The notes under the pieces: model-generated
Told to the model about the DNA's origin: nothing
The model's input: the letters and a program-made list of their open reading frames with translations, nothing else
Databases searched by the model: none
Shown here: one piece after another, positions 45,849 through 59,060 of the stretch
How the letters are laid out: every line of letters begins with the position of its first letter
How positions within the stretch are numbered: position 1 is the stretch's first letter
Translations under genes and position numbers: made by a program
From: Cinnamomum chago
Taxonomy: Eukaryota > Streptophyta > Magnoliopsida > Laurales > Lauraceae
DNA: 64,000 bases
Assembly: GCA_038049695.1 (NCBI GenBank)
Contig: CP142454.1
Location: forward strand, 12,690,501 to 12,754,500
Direction: 5' to 3'

Positions 45849-48800
45849 CCTTCACTTGTATGGGGAAATGTGTGTTAAACATGTTGGAAATGTGTGGAGC
45901 GTAAGCCGTGATCCTTTGTGAATTGTGAGGGCTACAGGACGCATACTTTTTGTGTAGATAGATGCGGTGCACCCAAGAATTGTGTGTGAGCTGGATTATT
46001 TATGAAGTGGGCCACATGCAATGGATTCAATTGATGGCTTGAAAGATGTCAGTTGGACGGTCCATATTCAATGTATTCTGGACCCACCGACACGGCTGTC
46101 CCACGTTATGCATGCAATACAAGAGAGAAATGATGATGTTGAAGGAAGCAAAGCTTCTTTGTTCTAATGGGATTACCCATTGGGCTCTGATGGGGCCCAC
46201 CAGGGATGAAAATGGAAATTAAATGCTGATAAGTATCCTGAAAAAGTATATGGAGGAATCTAGGTCAAGATGCATTATTTAAATTTCTGAGATTGGTTTT
46301 TTTTAAAAAGTTGATATGTATCTAAACATGTCTTAGAAAAATATGCAAAAAAAGCTCCAGAAAAACAGAAGATTTAAGCATTTGCGTCTTTTGGAGATTA
46401 TCTATTCTAATTTAAATCTATCAAGCTTAGAACATTATTATTATTTTTTTTTCAATGAGATAAAGATTCCCTGTGATCTTGAACAGTTAATTTAGAGTTT
46501 TTTATTTTTTACTTTTATTTTAAAGTAGAGTCAGCTGTAAAATTGTACGTGTTATTTATGCTTAAGTGCATAACAGTATTGTAAATTAATTGCTCTCCGT
46601 TTGCGTGTATTATCATAGCCATGCACATCATTTGTTTAATTTATTTCCTTTAAGATAGTAAATTAGAATAGTACTGTTTTAAATGAATGTATTTTCTTTA
46701 AAAGTAATTAATCCATTATGTCACTAGTGAATGAATTATTAGTCTATAACTTGGTGAATCAACAAAGATGGATTCCAAGTGTATATTTCGTCAAAAGAAA
46801 AGTTGCTTCTAGACTTCTAGTGGGGTCTATATATTTAAAGGCATGACAATTAAGGGGATGTGGAGATAGTTAGGTTAACTGTATAAAAGGTCTGTACTCA
46901 CTGCAAGTCCAAATAAAATAAAATAATAATAATACAAACTCTAAACCTTATTTTAAACTTTCTAACGTGTGCAAATTGGAAGGAGTATGTGATCATGAAG
47001 AAATTAGATCAGTCACGAATGGGCCTACGTACAATAATTATACTACTAATATAATAACCTGTGTTAAGCACGTGTATGACCCACATGGCTGGAGTCCCCA
47101 CTCCATCTCATTGTTTTTGACCTGTTTTTTAATAAGTAATTAAAAATAAATATTGTATATTGTAATGGTTAGGTTAGTTGTTTAAAAGGCTCATTTTGAG
47201 TTCAAATCTCCCAACCCATACACTTTAGCCTATTACCAAGACTCAATAAAAAAAAGTTGAAACTGAAATGAATTTGATCAAAATTGAATCCAAGATCCTT
47301 GGCTCTGATAAACTATAATTGTGAGTGCCACTGCTCTCCTTTGAGCGTTTGTGTTTGAGCTTGAATGATAAACCCATACAATTCAGCCGATTCCAAGATG
47401 ATGCCCACGAATAAATGCAGGTGTGTAAGTTCTCTGAGCCTTGTGCATTCAGACCAAAAGATACGCTCTGTGAGTGGATAAAGTTTCAGATCATATTGCA
47501 GTCGCACTTTGAGGTTTTTCGTTTTTAAAGAAGGGAAGAATTTATGTACATCTACCCTATGTACCATAAACCAAATTTTTTTCAATGAGGAACATCAATT
47601 ACTTTTACTTTTTCTATAAGAAAAACATATCTCGCATCACATAACAAAATAGCATGTTGTATGAAAAATTATAACAATCGTTTTCCATTTCAAAATCCAC
47701 TTGTTGTACAAATCCACCCATAAAAGCATCTCACAATCTTTTGTGCCTATCTGTGTACTAAACAAATGAACCAACTCGCTTACATCCCATGTTAAGATTT
47801 TTTATCTGACCCACCAAGCCAACAAGACTTGACCCGGTTTATCTAGGTTCGAATTGACCATCTTTATTTCTGATTAGTACTCAATTCAACATTTTCAATC
47901 AAATTAATAAAAAAATGTGATATTAACATCAAGTCCATACTTGCCATTCTACTTGCACAACTTATCGAAAACCAAATCAACACATATCATTTTAAACCCC
48001 ACTGCAACCATAATTTCAGATATGGATCGACCCTTTTAACCTTTGGACGTGTTCATGTTGATGATCACAACCTCTCATCAATGAAAATGTCAACTTTATG
48101 TATATTTGCTACCGACTACCGTGGTCAGACCAACCACCCTAATCCACAGAAACCTGTCTTCCAGATGAATGGTCAAAACCTGAGGCACGTGTGGCACATT
48201 AGCACATGCATGCACGGCTAGGCTTTGTGTCAAGGAAACCGCAATCCGCAGACAATTTTTTTTGTTAGAAGTCCAATGCATATCACACATCGGCAACTTG
48301 CATGCCATCGTTTTCTTTAGAAGTTTGCCGTGGATTTCCAATCAAACTATGGGAATACATTTCTTTGACTAGTGTAGCTAGAACAAGTAATAGAGCGGGG
48401 ACTGGGCCTGATACTTGGGCCTAAATATAGAACGCGAGGGAGAGTTAAAGGCCAGGCCCAACCAATCAGCATATTATGTAGATGGTTGTGTTACATGTAT
48501 CTGGCAGGCTAGATTTTCGATAAAAAAATGTAGAAGAGGAAGAATAATGGGAGCCCCTCTAATAAGCGCAGTGCTTGTGGGGGCCATGGCCCTATATGGT
48601 GATGGAGTCTTGGATCATCCCTGGCCCTACTAGATCCATGGCCAACAAGTTTTTACCGTCTAAAATGAGTGTACAATCGATCTAATGGTTCAATTCATTT
48701 AAATGAGTTATAGGCCTAGCACCCATGACTGTTGGAGGATGGGGGTGGGGGTTTCCTTATTTTATAATCCACATAGGTGTATCAGAACGTGGGCCCACCG

Positions 48801-49087
48801 TGTGTTTTAGAGGAGTCCGTATACCCTATTTGAACCAATCAGGGGGTAATTCATTATTTTATACTTAAAAGACGAAACAGGCTTTTAAAGACAACATCGG
48901 TTTTCAAACTCAACAAATTCATGTGTCACTTTCTAATTGATCCAAATAGGGGATCCGATTTCGTTTCGGAGCCGACGCTCGTAGCCCAAGAATTATTAAT
49001 CCATTGGAAAAGAGCTCAGACCGATCCAACCCAAAGAAGATTTGATCCGGTTAGGCCAGCCTGCTAAACGCCATATCAGGTCGGGTT
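45849..49087. other. intergenic, no gene seen
   Basis: AT-rich sequence. At 47165-47230 a stretch with A-box-like (TTAGGTTAGTTG) and B-box-like (GAGTTCAAATCTC) words could be a decayed SINE; a weaker look-alike lies near 46867. Nothing else was recognised. Confidence 0.4.
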
Positions 49088-49173
49088 GAGCTTTATTGGT
49101 ATAGAGTCGAGTCAAAGCACATGGTCGGAGAGAGAGCTTTATTGGTATAGAGTCGAGTCAACGCACATGCTCT

Positions 49174-49179
<6 letters not shown>
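49088..49179. repeat. 46-bp tandem duplication
   Basis: Two units starting GAGCTTTATTGGTATAGAGT at 49088 and 49134 differ at a few bases near their ends. A (GA)n run follows. Confidence 0.9.
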
Positions 49180-49209
<30 letters not shown>

Positions 49210-49210
49210 C
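49170..49210. repeat. (GA)n microsatellite
   Basis: A GA run broken once by a missing base (GAGGAG). Confidence 0.9.
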
Positions 49211-49211
49211 A

Positions 49212-50477
49212 TTATTTTATGATGTAGACGGGTGGCTGACATGAATCTGCCCAACTCAGTTTGAATATTGAGTCAAGTTTGGTTATCGGGCCGTCATGCT
49301 ATACCGCCATTATTCTACTCCGTCCAGAACAAATACTGTCTTCTTACGGTCTTTGATTGCTGTGTGCAGTATATTTCACATTTATTATTTATTGATTTTA
49401 AAATTTATTTATTTGTATAATAATGAAATACGCCTTATTTGGAGCCTCTAAGGCCAATTTTGAATTTCTAGAGCTCTTTTTCAGTAGACTATTTTTTTTT
49501 AAGAGAAATGAAGGACTGACTTACTCTTGGGGGCAAAAAAAAATTGATGTGTTCTTATTCATGTTGGGTGCGAAACTAGGAAATTTTTTGCATGGGAAGG
49601 GCACTTTTTAAATTTATCTTTTTCATGGGTCATACATGAAAAGATCATAAAATCCCCCTTCCCCCTATAACACATGGAACTTTTCTAAAGTTTCTGGATG
49701 CTCCCCAACCTGCTACCAATATTTTAATTTCAAATAAGTAGGTGCCATTGTGTGTTTGCATGTTTGTGTGGCAGTTTGAATTGAACTAAAAAACAAAATC
49801 CGCAGTTGAAAAGGTAATGACTGTACTCACTATGAATTTGACCATTCTAGCCATTTGATTCTTCATTAGATTATGGATGGCCGGATTATATTCAAGTTTC
49901 ATATTCTATTAAGCCCTCACACCTTCAATAAACTCAAGATATTGACCCTCCCTCGCTTACTGTCAATATTCTTCACTCTACAAAACTGGCAATCCGACCA
50001 ATAGCCACCGTTGGATCGATTTTTAATTAATAAAATTGTAAGTTTTTTCTGAAAAATCATTAAAATTTGAGGACTCAAATTAAATGCTCAGACATCTTAT
50101 CAAAGTTATACTTTTGGAATGCTTATTCTCGATGTCTGTTAATTGAATGAATCAAGTTGGGCCCACATAGAAAGTACTTTTCAGAAAGTGCACCTTCCTT
50201 GAAGGGATAACACCAAGGAATCAATGTAGGTCATAAACATATGGGGCTTGCCATAGTCTCATGTCCTTTTAAAGACGCAATTTCATCAGTTACATACCCA
50301 TGCTTTTGAAGAACTAATTTAGTCAAACCATCCGATTTTAGTCATTCAAAGCAAATTCTCTAATTATGTGTCATTTTGTTGACCACAAATAAGGTAGTTT
50401 AACTTGTTTGACCTATAAGCCTACAGTAGGTTGCCCTGGACCACTAAACTATGAGCCCATGGATACTGCTTCTCTCT

Positions 50478-50481
<4 letters not shown>
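49212..50481. other. no gene seen
   Basis: AT-rich, non-coding as far as I can tell. Confidence 0.5.

Positions 50482-50519
<38 letters not shown>
50482..50519. repeat. (GA)n microsatellite
   Basis: A continuous AG/GA run of about 19 units. Confidence 0.95.
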
Positions 50520-50525
<6 letters not shown>

Positions 50526-50745
50526 AAAAGGAATTTTGTGGTCTCTCTCACTCCTGCACTTATAGTCAAAGGCATTTAGTCTCTCTTCTGAATTTTAGTT
50601 TTCTTAAATGGCTTGGTTTTGAGCATATAAACAATTTGTTTGGTTGCCCTATTTTTTATACTCTTTCTTGGCCTCTCATTTCTCTGTGGTGGGAATACTT
50701 TGACAGATCCAAGTTGTTTAGAGTTGCCTGTTTCTCAAGTTGAAA

Positions 50746-51657
50746 GTCTCCCCAGATCACCAAATGTTCTGACCATTATCCATCGTCAGATTTCATGTGA
50801 AATTTTCTCCTACAGGAGGAAGTCAAAGATGTGAGCCCCATCAAACAACCAAGACCCCTATGAATTTCAAAACCGACGGTCGGAACGTAGAGTTGGGAAG
50901 AATCCCCTAAAATCCCCAACCAAGATATAGTTGCCGTTTAAGTGTTGAAGAAAAAAGTTAGGATCATCGTAATTTTTTTTTGGGGTACCTTGGCTTGGAC
51001 CTTGAATGACCTGGCTGATGATGTATAGGCTACATAGGCTGATGAGAAAACTACATGCACACACGTTCGGCATAGGACCTAAGGATCGAAAATTGGGTAG
51101 TTTTTTTTTTTTTTTTGGTAAAAAATAAACAAATTTGGGTAGTTGAGAGACTGCCAATTGGGTTATTCTTGGATCACCTTATTAAAGTGATATTTGGCTC
51201 ACTTTACTCATATACGTAACTGACTTTTCAGTTATTTACAAATGGTCCTGTCCACTTTTGGTTTTTGCATACAACCACTTATACTCTCGATAAGAAATAA
51301 ACAAAACTATTATGGTACAGGGGCTTTTGAAAATTTCTTACATGGGCAGTGAAGGTTCTGAGCTCAAACCCAGGGAAAAAAAAAAAAAAAAAAACCCTCC
51401 TAAGCATACACCATTTGACAGTTTCCCCTCTTTTATCATGACCCATTCTAAAATATGGCCAAAAATTTTTAATTCTGAAGATCCAATCTCCACTCTGTAG
51501 AATCTTCTCATGTTGTCGTGGCCAGTGGTCACCATCCTTATAGTCAGTGCCACAGGCAGCTCAGCAGCTGCTACTACTAGTCTACTAATAGGGTTTTTTC
51601 TAGTAGGGCATAAAGACTGGCAATTGATACCATGAAGTTTGAAAGCAACCTATTGGT
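50746..51657. repeat. duplicated segment, copy A, left part
   Basis: Homologous to 62439 onward over its whole length. Landmarks such as CACCAAATGTTCTGACCATT, TCTCCTACAGGAGGAAGTCA, GGTACCTTGGCTTGGACC and CTACTACTAGTCTACTAATA recur in the same order. The copy is cut at CCTATTGGT by the copia element and resumes at 58851. It contains a SINE-like tail near 51309-51395 (GGTTCTGAGCTCAAACCC, then an A-run). Confidence 0.9.
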
Positions 51658-52046
51658 TGTTGGAATAAGGGAGTGTGGTCCACTTGACAACATGGGCCCA
51701 CTTCTTTTTAGAACATCCAATAAAAGATATTTTTTCCATGGTCAAAGGATTTAAAAACTTGCCTTTGTAAGTTGCTCAATCAGGGAGACATGATTGGAGA
51801 GAATTTTTATTACTTACCTAGATGGGAGGATCCTCTCTCTATAAAAGGATCTCTTGGGTTACTTCCTTGCCTACGGTGAATTTTCTTGCCTTCCATCAAT
51901 TTGTTAGAAAGAAAAGAAAAGGGTTCAAGGAAGTTGTAAATTCGTCATCTGTTTAGGCCCAGCCATGGAATCAGGTATGATCTTAATTACATTAAGTGTT
52001 ATTTGTTTGTATCCAATGAGATTTTGGCATCATAGAAATTCTAACA
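51658..52046 (+). repeat. 5' LTR of the copia element
   Basis: Begins TGTTGGAATAAGGG and ends AAATTCTAACA (TG...CA). It includes CTCTCTATAAAAGGATC near 51836-51852, a likely TATA region of the LTR promoter. Confidence 0.95.
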
Positions 52047-52048
52047 TT

Positions 52049-52062
52049 TAGTATCAGAGCCT
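52049..52062 (+). other. primer-binding site of the copia element
   Basis: TAGTATCAGAGCC lies two bases after the 5' LTR. It matches the plant initiator-methionine tRNA site TGGTATCAGAGCC with one mismatch. Confidence 0.8.
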
Positions 52063-53950
52063 GTAGTTTTGGGTATAACAAATAATCGTTTACATTTCAT
52101 GTATTTTTGGGGCTTCTAGAGTAAAAAGATTTCGGGTATTTGACAAAAGATATTCAAGTTATTGAATAAAACTCTTTAGAAAGTGAGGATTACAGTGCCC
52201 AACCCAATCTGAAAGAGGTGAGAATGAAAGATTTATTTTCATGTTCATTGTAAATTCATTTATTTAAGAAATTACAGTAAAGTTTGAACATCTTTCGCTC
52301 ATTGTTATTATTATTATTAATAATTAATTTATTTATTTTTACATGAAAGAATATAATAATAACAATATCAGTGATTTATTATTATTATATAAATAATATT
52401 ATAATAATAGAGGATGCAGACAGTCAATCCCCAACGAGGAGGGACATGAACGGTAGAGCGCAGCCGGACAGAAACTGTCCAGCTCGTTGTACAATATATT
52501 GCCCAAATACCTGCACTTGGCTAGTGGGTCAGGCCAGTAGATTGGGCCAACCCGACCTGCATCTGCCCAGCTCTTTAGCATGCTCCTGGAATGGGTCGGA
52601 TCAACCATATCTGACCTAGTCCGGCCCACTCATGGGTTGGATCAGGTATAGGGTTGGATCAGGTATAGTCTTGGATTAGGTTAAGAATTGGTCCATTAAG
52701 GGCGGGCCCGATCCATTAAGGGCCCACTAAGCCCGTTTTCAGTTTTGGATAAAATTATTCAGATTGACCCACTTGTTAGATAGCGCCTATCTGTACAATC
52801 AATTGGCACAAAAGAGGTCTGGATTTGACCCAATTAAAGAGCAGAAAATGACCCCTAAACTAGATTTCTGTACATATTAGTACTGACCGAAGCTTCAGTG
52901 TGACCAGTTAGCTTGATCATTCTAGTTATATCTGTAGTCCATGTAAATTGTGACAAGATATATCTAAGTGTAAATTAAACACCCGTAATATGAATAGGTC
53001 CCTGATCTGATTAAATTAGGGGGGTATAAGTTAATCCAGTAAGTGTCAAATTAATCTTAGACACTTTTTAAGTGATCAGATCAGAACCGTTAACAGCATT
53101 CATCGGCATTCTGATAATTTCTTGGTGTCATTGATCAAAATCAGAGTTGATCATGTTCGTCAGAAATGGATGGTTAATAACATATTTTGATCATATTTGA
53201 CTCATACGAACTCACAATTGCGTTGTGTTTTCTCCTATGGATTCGTATCGATTGGATCTTTAATCTAAACGGTTCGGATCCATTATTAGAACTCTCTAAT
53301 ATTTTGGCGCATTTCTTGAACATGTAAATTCGATTATTATTATTATTTTTTCCCGTATCAAATTTAATATTATGATTGTTTATTGTGTAATTGTTATTTG
53401 CATAAGGTTATTTCCTTAGAAAAACTAATAATAGCTTAAGGATCCATTGATTAAGTTTAGTTTATTTTTTGGCCATATTTAGGACATTTCCAAATCAGTT
53501 TGTCATACTTTTATTTGACAATCAAATGATAAATTAAGTATTATTGCATATATCAATTGGAAATTAGCTTTGATTAACTCGTTAGCCACCAAAGCGACAC
53601 TTGTTATGAAAAGTGTATAACTTCTTGAATTGATTTTAATTAATGACCTCTCACTTGGGTGATTGTGATATCACTTAAGATTGCGGTTTCATTAATGGAG
53701 GTTCACCCAAAGGTGAGATCTTCCGAACGGTTAGAAATCGGAATTTGACGTGTTTATGAATCTGATATAAACTTTTGAATGATTTATACCCAAAGGTATG
53801 ATCTTCTTAATTTACATCACATTTATTAGCATGAACAGATTAATTATGGAAAACAATATTTCACATTTTGTTTAAACACCCAAAGGTAGATTTACATTAA
53901 TGTACCCATTGCTTTGTTTTATTTACTGAATCTTAACATATAGCTATTTA
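52063..53950 (+). other. untranslated leader of the copia element
   Basis: About 1.9 kb between the primer-binding site and gag without a recognisable domain. It includes a more GC-rich part near 52430-52740. The length is larger than in many copia elements. Confidence 0.5.
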
Positions 53951-54740
53951 TTGTTTCTTACAGTAACCAGATCATTAGCTGCACTTTCCACCTTAGGGAC
54001 CATACCCACTTTGGATGGGTTCAATTTTGTTGAATGGTTAGATGCTTTAATTATTGCCATAACGTTCTTGGACTTAGAAATTGCCTTCGACAAACCCATG
54101 CCTGAAAGACCCACTGAAAACTCTACTGCCGAAGAAAAGACAATTTATGAAAAATGGGTAAAAGTAAACAAAGTGGGAGTAAAGATCATTTTAAATTCTA
54201 TTTCGCGTACTATCCGAGGGTCCATAGGATTAAAAGATAAAGCTAAGGACCTCTTAGATACTGTGAAAAAGCAATTTACGATAACTGATAAGGCAGTAGG
54301 TGCTTCGTTAATAAGCCGCCTTCAAGTATGAAATATGATAGGACTATGGGAGTAAGAGAACACATCCTTGCAATGGTGCACATAGCGTCGAAATTGAAAG
54401 AGGTGGACATGAGCGTGTCTGATCAATACATAGTCCAATTCATTTTCAATTCTCTTCCTCCCGCTTTTGGAGCTTTTAAGGTAGCTTATAACCAAAGCCC
54501 AATGACATGGGACATAAATGAATTGATTGCTAGAGCCGATCAAGAAGAAAGAAGGTTGAAGGCAGAAGGACAAATGATGGTTAACTTTGTTTCTCGATCT
54601 AAATCCAAGAGCAAGGGTAAAGGCAAGAAAGGTGCAAATGCTCAAGCCACAAAACCATAAAGAAAGACAAAGGGATAATGAAGAAATGATTTTTTGTAGA
54701 AATAAAGGTCATTTTAAAAAGGATTGCCTGAAACGAAAGA
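53951..54740 (+). pseudogene. copia gag, frameshifted
   Basis: Encodes the capsid-like protein that packages element RNA. The N-terminal part (TLDGFNFVEWLDAL, like the usual L.G.N...W motif) is open to a stop at 54329-54331. The next part (REHILAMVHIASKLKEVDM, FIFNSLPPAFGAFKVAYN) continues in another frame from 54328, and a second frame change lies near 54650. The zinc knuckle near 54690-54730 reads FCRNKGHFKKDC: the first of the CCHC cysteines is replaced, so it probably no longer binds zinc. Confidence 0.85.
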
Positions 54741-57700
54741 ATTCTTTTGAAAGTAAAAGTAATAATCAAACTCTTATTTGTTTCGAAACCAATTTAGCAG
54801 ATGTTCCATCTAATACTTGGTGGATTGACTCGGGTGCAACCATTCATGTTTCTGGTTGTATGCAGGGATTCCTTTCAAGCCGGAGTCCAAATGATGGGTT
54901 AAGGACCATCACCATGGGGAACCGAAAGGAGTCAAGAGTTAAAGCTATAGGCACATACAGGCTGGTGTTGGACACCAGATTCATTTTGGATCTCCACGAT
55001 ACTTTCTTCGTCCCTAATATTTCTAGAAATCTTATTTCTGTGTCAAAACTTGATTATGATGGTTTTAAATTTGGTTTTGGTAATGGATGTATGGATGTTA
55101 TTAGAAATAATAAAGTTGTTGAAAATGGTTATTTATGTGATGGATTGTATAAATTAAAGTTAAATTCTATGTATGAACAATCCCTTCACACACAACACAT
55201 TAATTGTTGCATGAACATGGGAGTTAAAAGAATAACCATTAATGAGAACTCATCTATGTTGTGGCATAAAAGGTTGGGCCATATTTCAAAAGAAAGAATG
55301 GCAAGATTGGTGAAAGACGGATTGTTACCTAATCTGAATTTCACCGACTTTACAAATTGTGTTGATTGCATTAAAGGAAAGCAAACCAATACAAGTAAGA
55401 AAGGAGCTACAAGAAGTTTAGGTCTATTAGAAATAATCCATACATATATCTGTGGAAAAATCCATATACCCTGTTTTACAAGTGAGGAATACTTTATTAC
55501 TTTTATTGATGATTTTTTACGATATGGCTATGTCTATTTAATCAAAGAAAAATCTGATGCTTTAAATGCTTTTCAAAATGTTTAAGGCAGAGGTAGAAAA
55601 GCAATTAGATAGAAAAATCAAGGTCGTGAGATCAGGTAGAGGTGGTGAGTATTACGGTAGATACACCGAATTGGGTCGTAACTTGGGCCCATTTGCTAGA
55701 TTTCTACAAGAGGAAGGAATTGTTGCCCAATACACAATTCCCGGTACACCTCAGCAAAATGGTGTAGCTGAGAGAAGAAACAGAACGCTTATTGAGATAG
55801 TAAGGAGTATGGTCAGTAACACTAATTTACCCGAATCCATATGGGGTGAAGCATTAAAGATGGCAATGTACATCTTAAATCGGGTTCCTACAAAGGCAGT
55901 TCCAAAAACTCCCTTTGAGTTATGGACTAATAGGAAACCTAGTTTAAATCATTTCCGAGTATGGGGATGTCCATCTGAAGTAAGAGTCTTCAACCCGCAA
56001 GAACGAAAATTGGACCCTAAAACAATTAGCGGATATTTTATTGGATATCCGGATAGGTCCAAAGGGTATAGATTTTACTGTCCTAACCATACAACTAGGA
56101 TCATTGAATCGGGAAATGCCAAATTTTTGGAAGATCATTTGATTAGTGGGAGTGGTCAAAATAGAAAAATAACCTGCGAAGAAATTCGGGTAGATGTTGA
56201 TCTACCCAATAAAAGAAGTGAGTTTGATGTCCCACTTGATATTGTGATCAACAACAATCAAGAGGAACAACAACCACAAAATGAACAAGAAACACAGGAA
56301 ACCCAATTACCCATTATTGAACCACTTCCAGAACAAAATAAGGATCCTGAAATTTTAAGAAGGTCAACTCGTATGAAAAGATCCGCTATCTCGAATGATT
56401 ATGTTGTATACTTAGAAGAAGCTGATATTGGGGTAAAAGATGATCCTAGGACATTTAAAGAAGCCATATAATGTAAGAATTCTGATAAATGGTTAGATGC
56501 AATGAAAGATGAGCTAGAGTCAATGGCCAGTAATGATGTTTGGGACATCGTTGAACTACCTAAGAATTCAAAAACCGTTGGTTGTAAATAGGTCTTTAAG
56601 ACCAAAAGGGATTCAAAGGGAAAGATTGAACATTTCAAAGCCAGACTAGTGGCCAAATGTTTTACTCAGAGAGAAGGGATTGATTACAATGAAACTTACT
56701 CTCCGGTATCTAAAAAGGATTCATTTAGGATAATTATGGCTCTAGTAGCTCACTTTAATCTTGAGTTATATCAAATGGATGTCAAAACAGCATTCTTAAT
56801 TGGAAATCTAGAAAAAGAGGTATACATTGAACAACTTGAAGGATTTGTAAAACAGAGTGAAAAGAAATTAGTCTATAAATTAAAGAAGTCAATTTATGGC
56901 CTTAAACAAGCTTCCCGACAATGGTACATTAAATTCAACTATGTTATTACAGCATTCAGATTTACCGAAATTGTGGTCGATCATTGCATCTATCTCAAGA
57001 TTAGTGGGAGCAAGTTTATTATCTTGGTGTTGTATGTTGACGATATTTTACCAGCTAGCAATGACCTTGGTATGATTCGTGAAACCAAGGAGTACCTAAG
57101 GAACAATTTTGATATGAAAGATATGGGTGAAGCAACCTTTGTAATAGGAATCAAGATTTATCGTGATAGATCTCGAGGATTACTTGGGTTATCACATGAA
57201 GCTATATCAAAACTATTTTAAAAAGATTTCGTATGGAAGAATGTAAAGCTTAAAATACACCTATGATCAAAGGTGATAAGTTTTGTAAGGCTCAGTGTCC
57301 AAGAAATGAGATTGAAAGAATAGAAATGGATAGATTTTCATATGTCGCCACAATCGGTAGTCTAATGTATGTACAAACATGCACCAGACCCGATATAAGC
57401 TTTGCAGTTGGCATGTTAAGTAGATATCAAAGTGATCTAGGTATGCCTCATTGGGTGAGAGTTAAGAAGGTCTTGAGATATCTAAGCAGGACTAGGAATT
57501 ATAGGCTCTCTTACAGGCGATCCGATTGTTTAGAAGTGATTGGTTATTCAGACACAGACTTTGCAGGATGCCTCGATTCCAAAAAGTCGAATTCAGGATA
57601 TATTTTTTTGTTAGCTAATGGGGCAGTTTCATGGAGAAGTGCGAAACAAACCCTAGTTACCTCATCCACATTCGTTGTAGAATATGTGGTATGTTTTGAA

Positions 57701-58014
57701 GCTACAGGTCATGCCCTATGGTTGCGTGATTTTATTTCAGGGTTGCACATTGTGGATACAATCTCCAAACCATTAAAGATTTATTATGACAACGATGCAG
57801 CTAGAAGATTTGCACATAATGACAAGGTTGCAAGCAAATCTAAATTTTTGGAAGTAAAATACCCTGTGATAAAAGAGAAGGTTCGAAATCAGTTGGTGTC
57901 TATAATTGGAACTCAAACAAGCTTGATGTTAGCAGATCCTTTAACGAAGGCACTGGCGCCAAAGCCCTTTCAAGAGCATGTCAGAAATATGGGCTTGAAT
58001 AAATTGTCCTACTA
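54741..58014 (+). pseudogene. copia pol (protease, integrase, RT, RNase H), degraded
   Basis: Domains in order. The protease has WWIDSGATIHVSG (active DSG kept). The pre-integrase zinc region has MLWHKRLGHISKERM. In the integrase core two catalytic acids are changed: HTYICG where HTDICG is usual, and RSGRGGEYYG where RSDRGGEYYG is usual; the Glu in NGVAERRNRT is kept. The reverse transcriptase has YQMDVKTAFLIGNL, YGLKQASRQWY and YVDDILPAS (YVDD kept). The RNase H has YSDTDFAGCLDSKKS and TSSTFVVEY, where one acidic position looks lost. Lesions include a frame change near 55570-55585, stops at 56469-56471 and 56589-56591, and a frame change between 57219 and 57263. The element lineage within copia was not determined. 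Confidence 0.9.
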
Positions 58015-58445
58015 AGATTTGTAAAGATACTTCTTAATTGTATACATTAAAGTTTTGTGATTTCATATATTCTTGCTTTATTTTTGTTCACATGTGTTTA
58101 AAGATTTGGAAAGTGAGAATAGTAGAGTGAATGACATTAATGAACTCATTAAATAGGATTGTCATGAAAGGTATCCTATTTTTTACCCTTATTAAAGACT
58201 TGGTTAAGTGAATATGGAGATGCAGTAATTATGGAAGGAAGCATGTTATTTAAGACGTGTAACCGCCATAATTCTCATCAACATGCTAACTTAATCAGTG
58301 ATTAAAGATTGAGCTTAAAGTTAACATGGCAATTTTTTTTAAAAAAATTGTGCGCACCAGTCAGAGTCTTGTTTTATTTATTTATTTATTTATTTCAATT
58401 TTTTTAAATATATATGTAGAATTATTTGATTTTATGTGGTCATTC

Positions 58446-58456
58446 AAGTGGGAGAA
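58446..58456 (+). other. polypurine tract of the copia element
   Basis: AAGTGGGAGAA directly precedes the 3' LTR and would prime plus-strand synthesis. Confidence 0.7.
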
Positions 58457-58845
58457 TGTTGGAATAAGGGAGTGTGCTCCACTTGACCACATGTGCCCAC
58501 TTCTTTCTAGAACATCCAATAAAAGATATTTTCCCCATGGTCAAAGGATTTAAAAACTTGCCTTTGTAAGTTGCTCAATTAGGAAGACATGATTGGAGAG
58601 GTTTTTTATTACTTACCTTGATGGGAGGATCCTCTCTCTATAAAAAGATCTCTTGGGTTACTTTCTTGCCTACGATGAATTTTCTTGGCTTCCATCAATT
58701 TGCTAGAAAGAAAAGAAAATGGTTCAAGAAAGTTGTAAATCCCTCCTCTGTTTAGCCTAAGCCATGGAATCAGGTATGATCTTAATTACATTAAGTGTTA
58801 TTTGTTTGTATCCAATGAGATTTTGACATCATAGAAATTCTAACA
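58457..58845 (+). repeat. 3' LTR of the copia element
   Basis: Same length (389 bp) and ends as the 5' LTR, with about 25 substitutions and no net indel. Confidence 0.95.
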
Positions 58846-58850
58846 TTGGT

Positions 58851-59060
58851 AAGCCAATATGCTCAAATAATTTGGGTGAGTAGGCAGCTCCTCATGGTAC
58901 CAGTAGGGCCACTCACAATACTTAATTGATAAAATGGAATTCCTTTGAGCCCAATAAACATGTGGCACTAATCAGATAAATTAGATCCTCCCAACAGTGC
59001 CATGGTAAGAGTCTCTTAACTCGTGGGAATTTTTCAAAAGAAAAAGGGCCAAAAGGGCTA
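58851..59060. repeat. duplicated segment, copy A, right part
   Basis: Continues copy A after the copia insertion: TGCTCAAATAA, GAGTAGGCAGCTCCTCATG, GTGGCACTAATC and AGTGCCATGG words match copy B at 63445-63651 in order. Confidence 0.9.

Larger units (their letters stand above)
51658..58845 (+). mobile_element. Ty1/copia LTR retrotransposon, full length, defective
   Basis: Two 389 bp LTRs bracket a leader of about 1.9 kb and degraded gag-pol in copia order (protease, integrase, reverse transcriptase, RNase H). A 5 bp duplication TTGGT flanks it at 51653-51657 and 58846-58850. The related copy B of the host segment lacks the element at the matching site. I counted about 25 differences between the LTRs by eye (roughly 6%), so the insertion is not recent. 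Multiple stops and frameshifts make it non-autonomous. Confidence 0.95.

Noticed and set aside
47043..47075. Possible minus-strand Helitron 3' end (ATAATAACCTGTGTTAAGCACG)
   Set aside because: Resembles the reverse of the other Helitron-like ends, but the terminal CTAG is changed, the hairpin is imperfect and no 5' partner was found.
46867..47255. Two SINE-like stretches with A- and B-box-like words
   Set aside because: Boxes are degenerate, no A tail with target duplication could be fixed, and the first stretch lacks a good B box. Mentioned only as a possibility in the gap entry.
51309..51395. SINE tail (GGTTCTGAGCTCAAACCC plus A-run) in both copies of the duplicated segment
   Set aside because: Only a B-box-like word and the A-run are visible. 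It is present in both copies and so tells nothing separate.
52399..52629. Frames on both strands in the copia leader
   Set aside because: Short, without motif, and in the leader region of a defective retrotransposon.
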